Assembly (NCBI RefSeq): GCF_900110225.1
Contig: NZ_FOCW01000001.1
Span: 930,001-994,000, forward strand
Origin: Allobrachymonas denitrificans DSM 15123
Lineage (GTDB): Bacteria > Pseudomonadota > Gammaproteobacteria > Burkholderiales > Burkholderiaceae_C
DNA: 64,000 nucleotides
Direction: 5' to 3'
A program made the position numbers and the translations under genes. The notes under the pieces were generated by a model. It saw only the letters and a program-made list of their open reading frames with translations, was not told where the DNA came from and did not search any database. Shown here piece after piece: positions 1 to 8,470 of this stretch (positions are counted from its first letter, which is position 1; each line of letters opens with the position of its first letter).

Positions 1-1
1 A

Positions 2-484
2 GCCATCAAGGGCAGCGAAACCATCAAGAAGGCGGCCGAGCTGCTCGGCGCGGCCGGCGAGCGTGGCGACATCAACTTCTACGGCAACGTCGAAGGCAAT
101 GACATCTTCAAGGGCACGACCGATATCGTGGTGTGCGACGGTTTTGTCGGCAACGTGGCGCTCAAGGCAAGCGAAGGCCTGGCATCCATGATTGCCTCCT
201 TCCTCAAGGAAGAATTTTCTCGCGGCGTGTTCTCCAAGGTGGCGGCCGTGCTGTCGTACCCAGTGCTGTCCGCGCTCAAGAAGCGGCTCGACCATCGCCG
301 CTACAACGGCGCGGCGCTGCTGGGTCTGCGTGGTCTGGTCTTCAAGAGCCACGGCTCGGCCGATGCACTGGCTTTCGGGTATGCCCTCGAAAGCGCCTAC
401 GATGCTGCCCGCCACCAGCTGCTGGCGCGTGTCGAGCAGCGCATCCAGGCCTGTGTGATGCCATCGCCCGGGGCTGTGGCCTGA
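2..484 (+). CDS. plsX: PlsX, phosphate acyltransferase (5' end cut off by window)
   Basis: This is the C-terminal part of PlsX, which makes acyl-phosphate from acyl-ACP for phospholipid synthesis at the inner face of the membrane. The frame is open from base 2 and ends at TGA 482-484, leaving 160 visible residues. The family motif around [10 protein letters not shown] and the following [13 protein letters not shown] are plain to see, and the end resembles the usual C-terminus. Its place directly before fabH is the normal plsX-fabH arrangement. The N-terminal half lies outside the window. The function follows from the family; the identification is firm. Confidence 0.95.
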   Translation, partial: AIKGSETIKKAAELLGAAGERGDINFYGNVEGNDIFKGTTDIVVCDGFVGNVALKASEGLASMIASFLKEEFSRGVFSKVAAVLSYPVLSALKKRLDHRRYNGAALLGLRGLVFKSHGSADALAFGYALESAYDAARHQLLARVEQRIQACVMPSPGAVA

Positions 485-497
485 GCCGGCAAGCCAT

Positions 498-538
498 GTC
501 CATGCGCCTGCGCGTGCATGGACCATAGTGGTTAAAAT
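498..538 (+). promoter_or_regulatory. Dyad and -10-like element between plsX and fabH
   Basis: An inverted repeat, GTCCATGC at 498-505 and GCATGGAC at 516-523, is followed by TTAAAAT at 532-538, a good -10-like hexamer (TAAAAT). I see no convincing -35 at 17 bases. It may be an internal promoter for fabH or a weak attenuator. The same TAAAATATCAGG string occurs before lepA. Confidence 0.3.
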
Positions 539-617
539 ATCAGGCTAACCCTAAACCTGTGACAGGGGCATGACGCCACACGGCGCCACCCCGGTTACTC
601 CCGAGAAGAGCCCGTCC

Positions 618-1595
618 ATGCCTCAGTACTCCCGTATTACCGGAACCGGCAGCTACCTGCCGCCGCGTCGCGTTACCAACCAGCAACTGGTGGAGCAGCT
701 GGCGCAGCGGGGCGTGGAAACCTCGGACCAGTGGATCGTCGAGCGTACCGGCATCCAGGCGCGCCACTTTGCCGATGACGGCGTCTTCAGCAGCGATCTG
801 GCCGTGCATGCCGCGCGTCAGGCGCTGGAGGCGGCCAACTGCCAGGCTGGCGACATCGACCTGATCATCGTCGCCACCTCCACGCCCGACATGGTGTTCC
901 CGTCCACCGCCAGCATCGTGCAGCACAAGCTCGGCATCGCCGGCTGTCCCGCATTCGATGTGCAGGCCGTGTGCACCGGCTTCATCTACGCGCTCACCGT
1001 GGCCGACAGCATGATCCGCAGCGGCGCTGCCAGCAAGGCACTGGTGATCGGCTCCGAAATCTTCTCCCGCATTCTCGATTTCAACGACCGCACCACCTGT
1101 GTGCTGTTCGGTGATGGTGCCGGCGCCGTGGTGCTGGAAGCCAGCAATGAGCCCGGCATCCTGGCCTGCGACCTGCACGCCGATGGCAGCCATCGCGAAA
1201 TCCTGCACGTGCCGGGCCACGTGAGCGGGGGCGAGATCAGCGGCAACCCGCTGCTGCAGATGGATGGTCAGGCGGTGTTCAAGCTGGCTGTCGGCCTGCT
1301 CGAAAAGACTGCCACCGCCGCCCTGGAAAAAGCCGGCATGCAGAAGGAAGACATCGACTGGCTGGTGCCGCACCAGGCCAACATCCGCATCATGCTGAGC
1401 ACGGCGCGCAAGCTGCGCCTGTCGCCCGAAAAGGTGATCCAGACCGTGCACGACCACGGCAACACCTCGGCAGCCTCCATCCCGCTGGCACTCGACGTCG
1501 GCGTGCGCAACGGCCAGATCCAGCGCGGCCAGAAGCTGCTGCTGGAAGGTGTCGGCGGCGGCTTCACCTGGGGTTCGGTACTGCTGCAGTACTGA
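618..1595 (+). CDS. fabH: FabH, beta-ketoacyl-ACP synthase III
   Basis: Starts fatty acid synthesis by condensing acetyl-CoA with malonyl-ACP in the cytoplasm. The 325-residue product has the KAS III triad: Cys119 in AVCTGF, His252 in VPHQAN and Asn282 in HGNTSA, with a glycine-rich C-terminus (GVGGGFTWG). I chose ATG 618 because the protein then begins at the usual point ([12 protein letters not shown]) and GAGAAGAG sits at 603-610; an upstream in-frame ATG at 570 would add 16 atypical residues. It is followed at 51 bases by fabD. A second, different KAS III-like gene lies at the far end of the window. Confidence 0.96.
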   Translation: MPQYSRITGTGSYLPPRRVTNQQLVEQLAQRGVETSDQWIVERTGIQARHFADDGVFSSDLAVHAARQALEAANCQAGDIDLIIVATSTPDMVFPSTASIVQHKLGIAGCPAFDVQAVCTGFIYALTVADSMIRSGAASKALVIGSEIFSRILDFNDRTTCVLFGDGAGAVVLEASNEPGILACDLHADGSHREILHVPGHVSGGEISGNPLLQMDGQAVFKLAVGLLEKTATAALEKAGMQKEDIDWLVPHQANIRIMLSTARKLRLSPEKVIQTVHDHGNTSAASIPLALDVGVRNGQIQRGQKLLLEGVGGGFTWGSVLLQY

Positions 1596-1646
1596 TCCGT
1601 ACCCGTCGGGCGCGTTTCCTGAATTTTCCCTTTCCTGAGTACCATC

Positions 1647-2588
1647 ATGACCCAATTCGCCTTTGTGTTTCCCGGTCAGGGTTCCCAGTCCGTCGGCATG
1701 CTCGACGCCTGGGGTGATCATCCTGTCGTCCAGCAAACCCTGCAGGAGGCCTCCGACGCCCTCGGCGAGGACGTTGCCAAGCTGATCCACGAAGGCCCGA
1801 AAGAGGCGCTGGCGCTCACCACCAACACCCAGCCCGTGATGCTGGTGGCCGGTGTTGCAGCCTACCGCGCCTGGCTGGCCGAAGGCGGTGCCGAGCCCTC
1901 CCTCGTGGCCGGTCACTCGCTGGGCGAGTATTCCGCGCTGGTCGCTTCCGGCGTGCTGACGCTGGCGCAGGCAGCTCCGCTGGTGCGTTTCCGCGCGCAG
2001 GCCATGCAGGAAGCCGTGCCGGTTGGCACCGGTGCCATGGCGGCCATCCTGGGCCTGCCGGCAGACAAGGTGATCGAAGGCTGTGCTGCCGCCATGAACG
2101 ACATGCCTGGCGAAGTCGCCGAGGCCGTCAACTTCAATGACACCGCACAGACCGTGATCGCCGGCAGCAAGGCTGGCGTCGAGAAGGCCTGCGAAGTGCT
2201 GAAGGCGCTGGGCGCCAAGCGCGCGCTGCCGCTGCCGGTGTCCGCGCCGTTCCATTCCAGCCTGATGAAGCCGGCTGCCGAAAAGCTCAAGCACAAGCTG
2301 GCCGAGACCCATCTGTCCGCACCGCAGATTCCGGTGGTCAACAACATCGACGTGGCCGTCGAAACCGATCCGGAGCGCATCCGCGATGCCCTGTACCGCC
2401 AGGCCTTCGGCCCGGTGCGCTGGGTGGAGTGCGTGCAGGCCATTGCGGCCCGCGGCATCACGCACGTGGTAGAGTGCGGCCCGGGCAAGGTGCTGTCCGG
2501 CATGAACAAGCGCATCGATCCCGCGCTCACCAGCGCTGCCGTGTTCGACCCGGCCAGCCTGGCCGATGCCAAGGCACAACTGGCCTGA
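1647..2588 (+). CDS. fabD: FabD, malonyl-CoA:ACP transacylase
   Basis: Transfers malonyl groups from CoA to acyl carrier protein, supplying extender units to FabH and FabF. The 313 residues show the N-terminal GQGSQ motif, the nucleophile elbow GHSLGEY with Ser91, and the second catalytic residue His203 in APFHSSLM. Length is normal for the family (about 310). No strong ribosome-binding site is visible before ATG 1647, so translation may rely on coupling or a weak site. It lies between fabH and fabG in the standard fab cluster order. Confidence 0.96.
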   Translation: MTQFAFVFPGQGSQSVGMLDAWGDHPVVQQTLQEASDALGEDVAKLIHEGPKEALALTTNTQPVMLVAGVAAYRAWLAEGGAEPSLVAGHSLGEYSALVASGVLTLAQAAPLVRFRAQAMQEAVPVGTGAMAAILGLPADKVIEGCAAAMNDMPGEVAEAVNFNDTAQTVIAGSKAGVEKACEVLKALGAKRALPLPVSAPFHSSLMKPAAEKLKHKLAETHLSAPQIPVVNNIDVAVETDPERIRDALYRQAFGPVRWVECVQAIAARGITHVVECGPGKVLSGMNKRIDPALTSAAVFDPASLADAKAQLA

Positions 2589-2607
2589 ACCTGATCAAGG
2601 ACAAAGC

Positions 2608-3354
2608 ATGACGACAAACACGACTCCGCAGGTGGCTCTGGTCACCGGTGCTTCCCGCGGCATTGGTGCAGCCATTGCCCAGCAGCTCGCCGAAAACGGC
2701 TTTCGCGTGATCGGCACGGCCACCACCGAAGCCGGTGCCGACAAGATCAGCCAGGCGCTGTCCGCCTGGGAAGGCTGCAAGGGCGCCTGCGTCAACGTCA
2801 ATGACCTGCCCGCCGTCGAGGCCCTGATGGACGGCATCATCAAGGAGCAGGGCGGCCTGCACGTGGTGGTGAACAACGCAGGCATCACGCGCGACATGCT
2901 CGCCATGCGCCTGAAGGACGAGGACTGGGACGCCGTTCTGGACACCAACCTCAAGGCCGTGTTCCGTGTCAGCCGCGCCGCCATCAAGCCCATGATGAAG
3001 CAGCGCTACGGCCGCATCATCAGCATCACCAGCGTGGTGGGTGCTTCCGGCAACCCCGGCCAGGCCAACTACGCAGCGGCCAAGGCCGGCGTGGCCGGCA
3101 TGACGCGCGCCCTGGCGCGCGAGCTGGGCAGCCGCAACATCACCGTCAACTGCGTGGCTCCGGGTTTCATCAACACTGACATGACGGCTGAACTGAGCGA
3201 AGAGCAGCAGAAGGCGCTGCTGGGCCAGATTCCGCTGGGCCACCTCGGCCGTCCGCAGGACATCGCCCATGCCGTGGCCTTCCTGGCATCGCCGCAGGCC
3301 GGTTACATTACGGGGCAGGAGCTGCACGTCAACGGCGGCATGTTCATGGCCTGA
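2608..3354 (+). CDS. fabG: FabG, 3-oxoacyl-ACP reductase
   Basis: NADPH-dependent reductase of the elongation cycle and a classical short-chain dehydrogenase. The 248-residue protein has the cofactor motif TGASRGIG near residue 15, NNAG, and the catalytic Ser142, Tyr155 and Lys159 (YAAAK). The start at 2608 is preferred over an in-frame ATG at 2566, which lies inside fabD: it follows AAGGA and gives the usual N-terminus. The gap from fabD is 19 bases. It resembles PhaB at 52413, but that protein lies beside phaC and acts on acetoacetyl-CoA. Confidence 0.95.
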   Translation: MTTNTTPQVALVTGASRGIGAAIAQQLAENGFRVIGTATTEAGADKISQALSAWEGCKGACVNVNDLPAVEALMDGIIKEQGGLHVVVNNAGITRDMLAMRLKDEDWDAVLDTNLKAVFRVSRAAIKPMMKQRYGRIISITSVVGASGNPGQANYAAAKAGVAGMTRALARELGSRNITVNCVAPGFINTDMTAELSEEQQKALLGQIPLGHLGRPQDIAHAVAFLASPQAGYITGQELHVNGGMFMA

Positions 3355-3408
3355 TAAGATAGCGCCGTGCCGGGGGAGGGCGCATGCTGCATCGATATGC
3401 ATGCAGTC

Positions 3409-3713
<305 letters not shown>

Positions 3714-3774
3714 GCGCGCGTTCTCCGGTCTGCCGGCGCTCCTGCGGGAGAGGCTGCATGACCGGAACCTGCCG

Positions 3775-3791
3775 AGCCGGCACAGCCGGCT
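3775..3791 (+). terminator. Short GC hairpin after acpP
   Basis: AGCCGGC (3775-3781) and GCCGGCT (3785-3791) pair around a 3-base loop. There is no U tract after it, so it may only slow transcription or protect the acpP 3' end. The rest of the 3714-3981 gap shows no gene; a TTGACT near 3917 has no clear partner -10. Confidence 0.3.
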
Positions 3792-3981
3792 ATTGGCATA
3801 TGGGGTGAGTGGCGAAAGCCGGCACCCCTTGTTCCCTTATTCCTGAAATGCCGCACCCGAGCAGACCTCCGCCAGACGCCGGTCGCTCGTGTGCGCGTGT
3901 TTGCTGTTTGACTTGCTCCTGCCCCATGCCGTGTGCTGCCACTGCAGCCGGATGCGGGCAGCCAACTGATTGAGAATTGCC

Positions 3982-5226
3982 ATGACCCGTCGTCGCGTTG
4001 TCGTTACTGGCCTGGGCTGTGTATCGCCTGTGGGCAATACCGTGAACGAAGCGTGGGCCAACCTGCTCGCCGGTCGTTCCGGTATTGGCAAGATCACCCG
4101 CTTCGACGCATCCGCCATGGCATGCCAGATTGCCGGTGAAGTGAAGGGCTTCGAACTGGAGAAATATGTCTCCACCAAAGAGGCACGCACCATGGACACC
4201 TTCATCCACTACGGCCTGGCTGCAGCGCAGCAGGCTGTGGAAGATGCCGGCCTGCCGTTCGGCGAGGCACTGTCCCCCGAGGTGGCCGAACGCATCGGTT
4301 GCGTGATCGGTTCCGGCATTGGTGGCCTGCCCCTGATTGAGAACACCCACGCAGAGTACATGGCACGCGGCGCACGCCGCATCACGCCGTTCTTCGTGCC
4401 GGCCTCCATCACCAACATGGTGGCGGGTCATGTGTCCATGCGCTTCGGCTACAAGGGCCCGAATCTGGCCATCGTCACGGCTTGCACCACCGGCCTGCAC
4501 TCCATCGGTCAGGGCGCACGCCTGATCGAATACGGTGACGCCGACGTGGTGATCGCCGGTGGCTCGGAATCCACTGTGTCCCCGCTGGGCATCGGCGGCT
4601 TTGCCGCCATGCGCGCTCTGTCCACCCGCAACGACGATCCGGCCACGGCCAGCCGTCCCTGGGACAAGGACCGCGACGGTTTCGTGCTGGGCGAGGGCGC
4701 CGGCATCATGGTGCTGGAAGAGTACGAGCACGCCAAGGCGCGCGGTGCCAAGATCTATGCCGAAGTGGCGGGTTTCGGCATGAGCGCCGATGCCGGTCAC
4801 ATGACGGCCCCCAACATGGACGGCCCGCGCCGCGCCATGGTGGCTGCGCTGGCCAACGCCGGCCTGAACGCCGACGCGGTCGACTACCTCAATGCCCATG
4901 GCACTTCCACGCCGCTGGGCGACGTGAACGAGTGCAACGCCATCAAGGCGGCGCTGGGTGACCATGCCAGGAAGATGGTGGTCAGCTCCACCAAGAGCAT
5001 GACCGGCCACCTGCTGGGTGGTGCCGGCGGCATCGAGAGCGTGTTCACGGTGCTGGCGCTGCACCACCAGAAGGCTCCGCCGACGATCAACCTCTTCGAG
5101 CAGGATCCCGAGTGTGATCTGGACTTCTGCGCCAACACCGCCCGCGACATGAAGATCGACGTGGCGATGAAGAACAACTTCGGCTTTGGCGGCACCAACG
5201 GCACGCTGGTGTTCAAGCGCGCCTGA
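3982..5226 (+). CDS. fabF: FabF, beta-ketoacyl-ACP synthase II
   Basis: Elongating condensing enzyme of fatty acid synthesis. The 414-residue product has the KAS I/II triad: Cys168 in TACTTG, His306 in NAHGTSTP and His343 in MTGHLLG, plus the C-terminal NNFGFGGTN. ATG 3982 is preferred over the in-frame TTG at 3970 because GAGAA lies just upstream and the protein then starts at the usual MTRRRVVVTG. It closes the plsX-fabH-fabD-fabG-acpP-fabF block and is followed by a small membrane protein gene and rpoE. Confidence 0.96.
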   Translation: MTRRRVVVTGLGCVSPVGNTVNEAWANLLAGRSGIGKITRFDASAMACQIAGEVKGFELEKYVSTKEARTMDTFIHYGLAAAQQAVEDAGLPFGEALSPEVAERIGCVIGSGIGGLPLIENTHAEYMARGARRITPFFVPASITNMVAGHVSMRFGYKGPNLAIVTACTTGLHSIGQGARLIEYGDADVVIAGGSESTVSPLGIGGFAAMRALSTRNDDPATASRPWDKDRDGFVLGEGAGIMVLEEYEHAKARGAKIYAEVAGFGMSADAGHMTAPNMDGPRRAMVAALANAGLNADAVDYLNAHGTSTPLGDVNECNAIKAALGDHARKMVVSSTKSMTGHLLGGAGGIESVFTVLALHHQKAPPTINLFEQDPECDLDFCANTARDMKIDVAMKNNFGFGGTNGTLVFKRA

Positions 5227-5272
5227 TGCGCATTACCGCTTGCTGACCGGTTTCACCGGCCTACGGCACCCC

Positions 5273-5809
5273 ATGAGCCAGCACCGACGGCCGCCGGCGG
5301 TCCGGTTTCCCCTGACGGAAGACCGGGCCCCTGCGGCCGTGCTGTTTCTGGCACTGCTGGGCGGGGTGTCTGTGCTGCTGCTGTGGCGCTGGCAACAGGA
5401 TTTCCGTGCGGCTGAGTTGCGCATCGTGTGGTGGGCTGCCTGGCTGTGGCTGGCGGCGACAGCGTTGATGGGCTGGCGCTGGTGGCACGCGCTGGCCCGT
5501 GGCTGGCTGCTGTGGACAGGAGAACACTGGCTGTTGCGGACCGCTGGCGATGCGGCATCCCTGCAGGACGCTCCGCGCTGGCAGTGCCGACTCACGCTTG
5601 ATTGGCAGTTTGCTGTATTGCTGCGTCTGGAGCCTGTTGCGGCAGTCACATCGGCGACCAGCCTGTCTGCGGCGCGCTCCCCGCGTCCGCGCTGGGTCTG
5701 GGCGCAACGCACCGCCAGTCCTGCCGCCTGGCAAGGCCTGCGCCAGGCGCTGGTCTGGTCGCAACAGCAGCAGGGCAAGGTGGCCCTGTCGCCGGAGCTG
5801 TCCGCATGA
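5273..5809 (+). CDS. Small two-helix membrane protein between fabF and rpoE
   Basis: I do not recognise a named family. The 178-residue product begins with a basic stretch, followed by two hydrophobic segments at about residues 19-40 and 51-70, rich in Trp and Leu, then a soluble tail. This resembles the layout of YgfX/CptA-like inner membrane proteins, but that is a topology comparison only. ATG 5273 is chosen over an earlier start inside fabF. Its stop overlaps the rpoE start (ATGA), so the two are probably translationally coupled. That suggests, without proving, a link to envelope stress. Confidence 0.7.
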   Translation: MSQHRRPPAVRFPLTEDRAPAAVLFLALLGGVSVLLLWRWQQDFRAAELRIVWWAAWLWLAATALMGWRWWHALARGWLLWTGEHWLLRTAGDAASLQDAPRWQCRLTLDWQFAVLLRLEPVAAVTSATSLSAARSPRPRWVWAQRTASPAAWQGLRQALVWSQQQQGKVALSPELSA

Positions 5810-6447
5810 GCGACAAGCCGGCCCTCAACGACATGCCTGCAGACCGCCAGGTGGACTGGCAACTGGTGCAGCGCACGCTCGCCGGTGACCAGAAGGCCTT
5901 CGAGCTGCTGGTGCTCAAGTACCAGAAGCGCATCGAGCGGCTGGTGGCGCGCATGGTGCGTGACGTGGACGCCGTGCCCGACATCACGCAGGAAACCTTC
6001 ATCCGGGCCTATCGCGCCCTGCACCAGTTCCGTGGCGACGCGCAGTTCTACACCTGGCTGCATCGGATCGCCATGAACACGGCACGCAAGGCCTTGCTCG
6101 ACATGAAGCGCAACCCGACGCTGAGCGATGCGGCATTGAGTGGCAGTGATGGCGACGAGGACGAAACTTTTCTGCGCCAGAACGAACCAACAACGCAGGA
6201 AACGCCGGAAGCGCTGTATGCAGCCAAGGAAATCGCAACGGCAGTGAATGAGGCGATCGATGCCTTGCCCGAGGAATTGCGTCGGGCCATCACGCTGCGC
6301 GAGATCGATGGCATGAGCTACGACGAGATTGCGGAATTGATGCAGTGTCCGATCGGTACGGTGCGCTCGCGCATCTTCCGGGCGCGCGAAGCGGTGGCAA
6401 GCAAGTTGCGGCCGATGCTGGAAAACCGGAGCGGAAAGCGCTGGTAA
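5806..6447 (+). CDS. rpoE: RpoE (AlgU), extracytoplasmic stress sigma factor
   Basis: Sigma factor of the ECF group that directs RNA polymerase to envelope stress genes. The 213-residue protein has a sigma-70 region 2 (about residues 25-90, with DITQETFIRAY and FYTWLHRIAMN) and region 4 (about 150-205, with LPEELRRAI and IGTVRSRIFRAREAV). ATG 5806 overlaps the preceding stop, and GGAG lies at about 5793. The next genes encode RseA and RseB, which in this family hold the sigma factor inactive at the membrane until stress-induced proteolysis. Confidence 0.95.
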   Translation: MSDKPALNDMPADRQVDWQLVQRTLAGDQKAFELLVLKYQKRIERLVARMVRDVDAVPDITQETFIRAYRALHQFRGDAQFYTWLHRIAMNTARKALLDMKRNPTLSDAALSGSDGDEDETFLRQNEPTTQETPEALYAAKEIATAVNEAIDALPEELRRAITLREIDGMSYDEIAELMQCPIGTVRSRIFRAREAVASKLRPMLENRSGKRW

Positions 6448-6459
6448 CGAGGAATGAAC

Positions 6460-7191
6460 ATGACAGCCAGGACAACCCCATTGTCTGAGCCTGCGGACAT
6501 GGCGCAGGCCCTGTCCGCTTGGATGGACGGAGAAGCGCTGCCCGACGGTGTGGACCAGGCGCAGTTGCTGAGCTGGGCTGCCAGTGCGGATGCAGGCCGC
6601 CTTGCATGGTGCGACTGGCATCTTGCCGGCGATGTGCTGCGTCAATCGCATGCGGACGAACTGGTGGATGCGAGCCTGCCTGCAACGTCTGTTGCCTGGA
6701 TGGGCAACCTGCAGCAGGCGCTGGCGCAGACCCATGTGGCCAGCATGCAGGAAGACGTCCTGTCGGAAGTGCACGGCGAGGGCGACGCAACAGGGCAGGT
6801 CCTGCTCCAGGCGCCGGCCGGGCTGCAGCCCGCCCCCCAGCGTGTCGACCAGTTCGATACGCAACGCGATGCTGCCAACGATGGCCTCTGGCGCTGGAAG
6901 ATGGCGGCCGGCTTTGCTTCGGTGGCAGCGGTGGCCTTGCTGGGCTGGAATGTGCTGACACTGCAACCCCAGGCGGGCAGCATGGCCCTGATGGCGCAAC
7001 AATCGCCGGTTACGGTGCCACAGGCGCAGCAGAGTCCGGCGGCTGCGCCGACCGGGCAGGCGGCGTTTGTGATGGCCGATTCCGGAACCCTGCCCGAGCC
7101 CCAACTGGAGGAAATGCTGGCGGCGCACGCGCAGGTTGGCGGCCAGTCGCTGCTGCCCGAGTTGACCATGGCGTCGCTGGATACAAGGTAA
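6460..7191 (+). CDS. rseA: RseA (MucA-like) anti-sigma-E factor
   Basis: Membrane-bound inhibitor of RpoE. The 243-residue protein has an N-terminal cytoplasmic domain typical of RseA (LSAWMDGEALPDG, then WHLAGDVLR), one transmembrane helix at about residues 149-168, and a Gln/Pro/Ala-rich periplasmic tail. Two ATGs lie close together; 6460 is preferred because GAGGA (6449-6453) is 6 bases from it but directly touches ATG 6454. It lies between rpoE and rseB, the standard order. In the family, DegS and RseP cut the protein during stress. Confidence 0.88.
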   Translation: MTARTTPLSEPADMAQALSAWMDGEALPDGVDQAQLLSWAASADAGRLAWCDWHLAGDVLRQSHADELVDASLPATSVAWMGNLQQALAQTHVASMQEDVLSEVHGEGDATGQVLLQAPAGLQPAPQRVDQFDTQRDAANDGLWRWKMAAGFASVAAVALLGWNVLTLQPQAGSMALMAQQSPVTVPQAQQSPAAAPTGQAAFVMADSGTLPEPQLEEMLAAHAQVGGQSLLPELTMASLDTR

Positions 7192-7195
7192 GTGC

Positions 7196-8338
7196 ATGGG
7201 AGCAGCAAGCAACGCAATCCTGACCTGTGTGCAACGTGCCATGGCGCGTGGCGTCATGGTGTCGGCCGCATTGGGCGCCGGCTTGCTGGGCTCGGTGCTT
7301 CCGGCTGTCTCCGGCTTGCAGCGGGTGCAAGCCGCTCCTGCACAGGCCGTTGCAGAGCGATCCGCCCAGCAATGGCTGCAGCGCTGGCAGCAGGCGTCGC
7401 GTCAGCAGTCCTATGCCGGCACGCTGGCCATGTCGGGCGAGCGTGGCAACCTGCGCAGCGCGCGGGTCTGGCATGCCGTGCGTGACGGGCGGCAGATCGA
7501 GCGGGTGGACAATCTGTCAGGATCCCCGCGCAGCATTTTCCGCACCGAACATGCGGTCCACGTCTTCCTGCGCGACAAGAAGGAACTGCGCATCCGTACC
7601 AACATGCCGCGCCAGGCCACGCTGTTTCCCGGCATGATGCCGCTGCCAGGCCAACTTCAGGCCGAGGCGGCCCGCTATTACCGGGCCAGCCATCTGGGGC
7701 AGGAGCGTGTGGCCAATCATGTAGCAGACGTGGTTGCCTTTGCGCCCGTGGATGGTCTCCGCTACGCCTACCGTTTCTGGAGCGACCAGAAAACCGGCTT
7801 GCTGCTGAAGTGGCAGATGCTCTCATCTGGCGCCACTTCCGCTCAGTCCGATGTGCTGCGCGAAGTGGCGTTCTCCGATTTGCAGATTCAGGCACCGCTG
7901 TCCTATGCGCTACTCGAGGGCATGATGAAGGAGACGTCCGGCTACCGCGTGCAGCAGACGGCCTTGCGCGCCACCACTCTGCAGCAGCAGGGCTGGGCCT
8001 GGCGCAAGCCGCTGGCCGGGTATTTTGTAACGCATTGCTATCTGCGGCCGCCCGAGTCGCTATCCGGAAGGGCGCCTTCCGGCCCGGCGCCGCGTGGCAG
8101 TGCCCCGGCGAACGTGGCTGCATCGCCGGTCACGCATTGCGTGCTTTCCGATGGTCTCAGCAGCATTTCGCTGTTCTTCCGTCCGGCTTCGGCAGAGGGA
8201 GCGCATGCTGTCCGCAGCAAGGGTGCGACCAGCATCCGCAGCCAGGGGATTGCCGGCCAGCAGGTCACGGCGGTGGGCGAAGTGCCACCGGCCGCCCTGC
8301 AACAGCTGCTGGACAGCCTGCAGCGCACCAGCCGCTGA
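7196..8338 (+). CDS. rseB: RseB (MucB), periplasmic regulator of sigma-E
   Basis: Periplasmic protein that binds RseA and shields it from proteolysis until lipid or misfolded lipoprotein signals release it. The 380-residue product has a long N-terminal signal region (hydrophobic core at about residues 19-40, possible cleavage after VQA), then the MucB/RseB fold with QQSYAGTLAM and a typical RYAYRFWSDQKTG segment. It follows rseA by 4 bases. The protein is longer than E. coli RseB, partly from an insertion near residues 285-305 rich in Pro and Ala. Confidence 0.9.
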   Translation: MGAASNAILTCVQRAMARGVMVSAALGAGLLGSVLPAVSGLQRVQAAPAQAVAERSAQQWLQRWQQASRQQSYAGTLAMSGERGNLRSARVWHAVRDGRQIERVDNLSGSPRSIFRTEHAVHVFLRDKKELRIRTNMPRQATLFPGMMPLPGQLQAEAARYYRASHLGQERVANHVADVVAFAPVDGLRYAYRFWSDQKTGLLLKWQMLSSGATSAQSDVLREVAFSDLQIQAPLSYALLEGMMKETSGYRVQQTALRATTLQQQGWAWRKPLAGYFVTHCYLRPPESLSGRAPSGPAPRGSAPANVAASPVTHCVLSDGLSSISLFFRPASAEGAHAVRSKGATSIRSQGIAGQQVTAVGEVPPAALQQLLDSLQRTSR

Positions 8339-8470
8339 GGCGGATGGGGGGTTGCTGCCAGCCGTTACATCTTGATTGCGGGCACCCGTGGCACCATATG
8401 CTGCGATGCGACAGAGGGCCGTTGTGGTGCACTCTCTAGCCGTTCCTGATTTCGACCCGAGGTTTTCGCC

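Noticed and set aside
498-545. Shared TAAAATATCAGG before fabH and lepA as a regulon motif
   Set aside because: A 12-base match by chance between two sites in 64 kb is quite likely, and half of it is just a -10 element. I keep only the dyads as observations.
540-2579. A 679-residue open frame on the minus strand opposite fabH and fabD
   Set aside because: It is a codon-bias shadow: GC-rich genes leave long open frames on the other strand. It is His/Gln/Gly-rich, matches no family by eye, and both genes opposite have full catalytic motifs.
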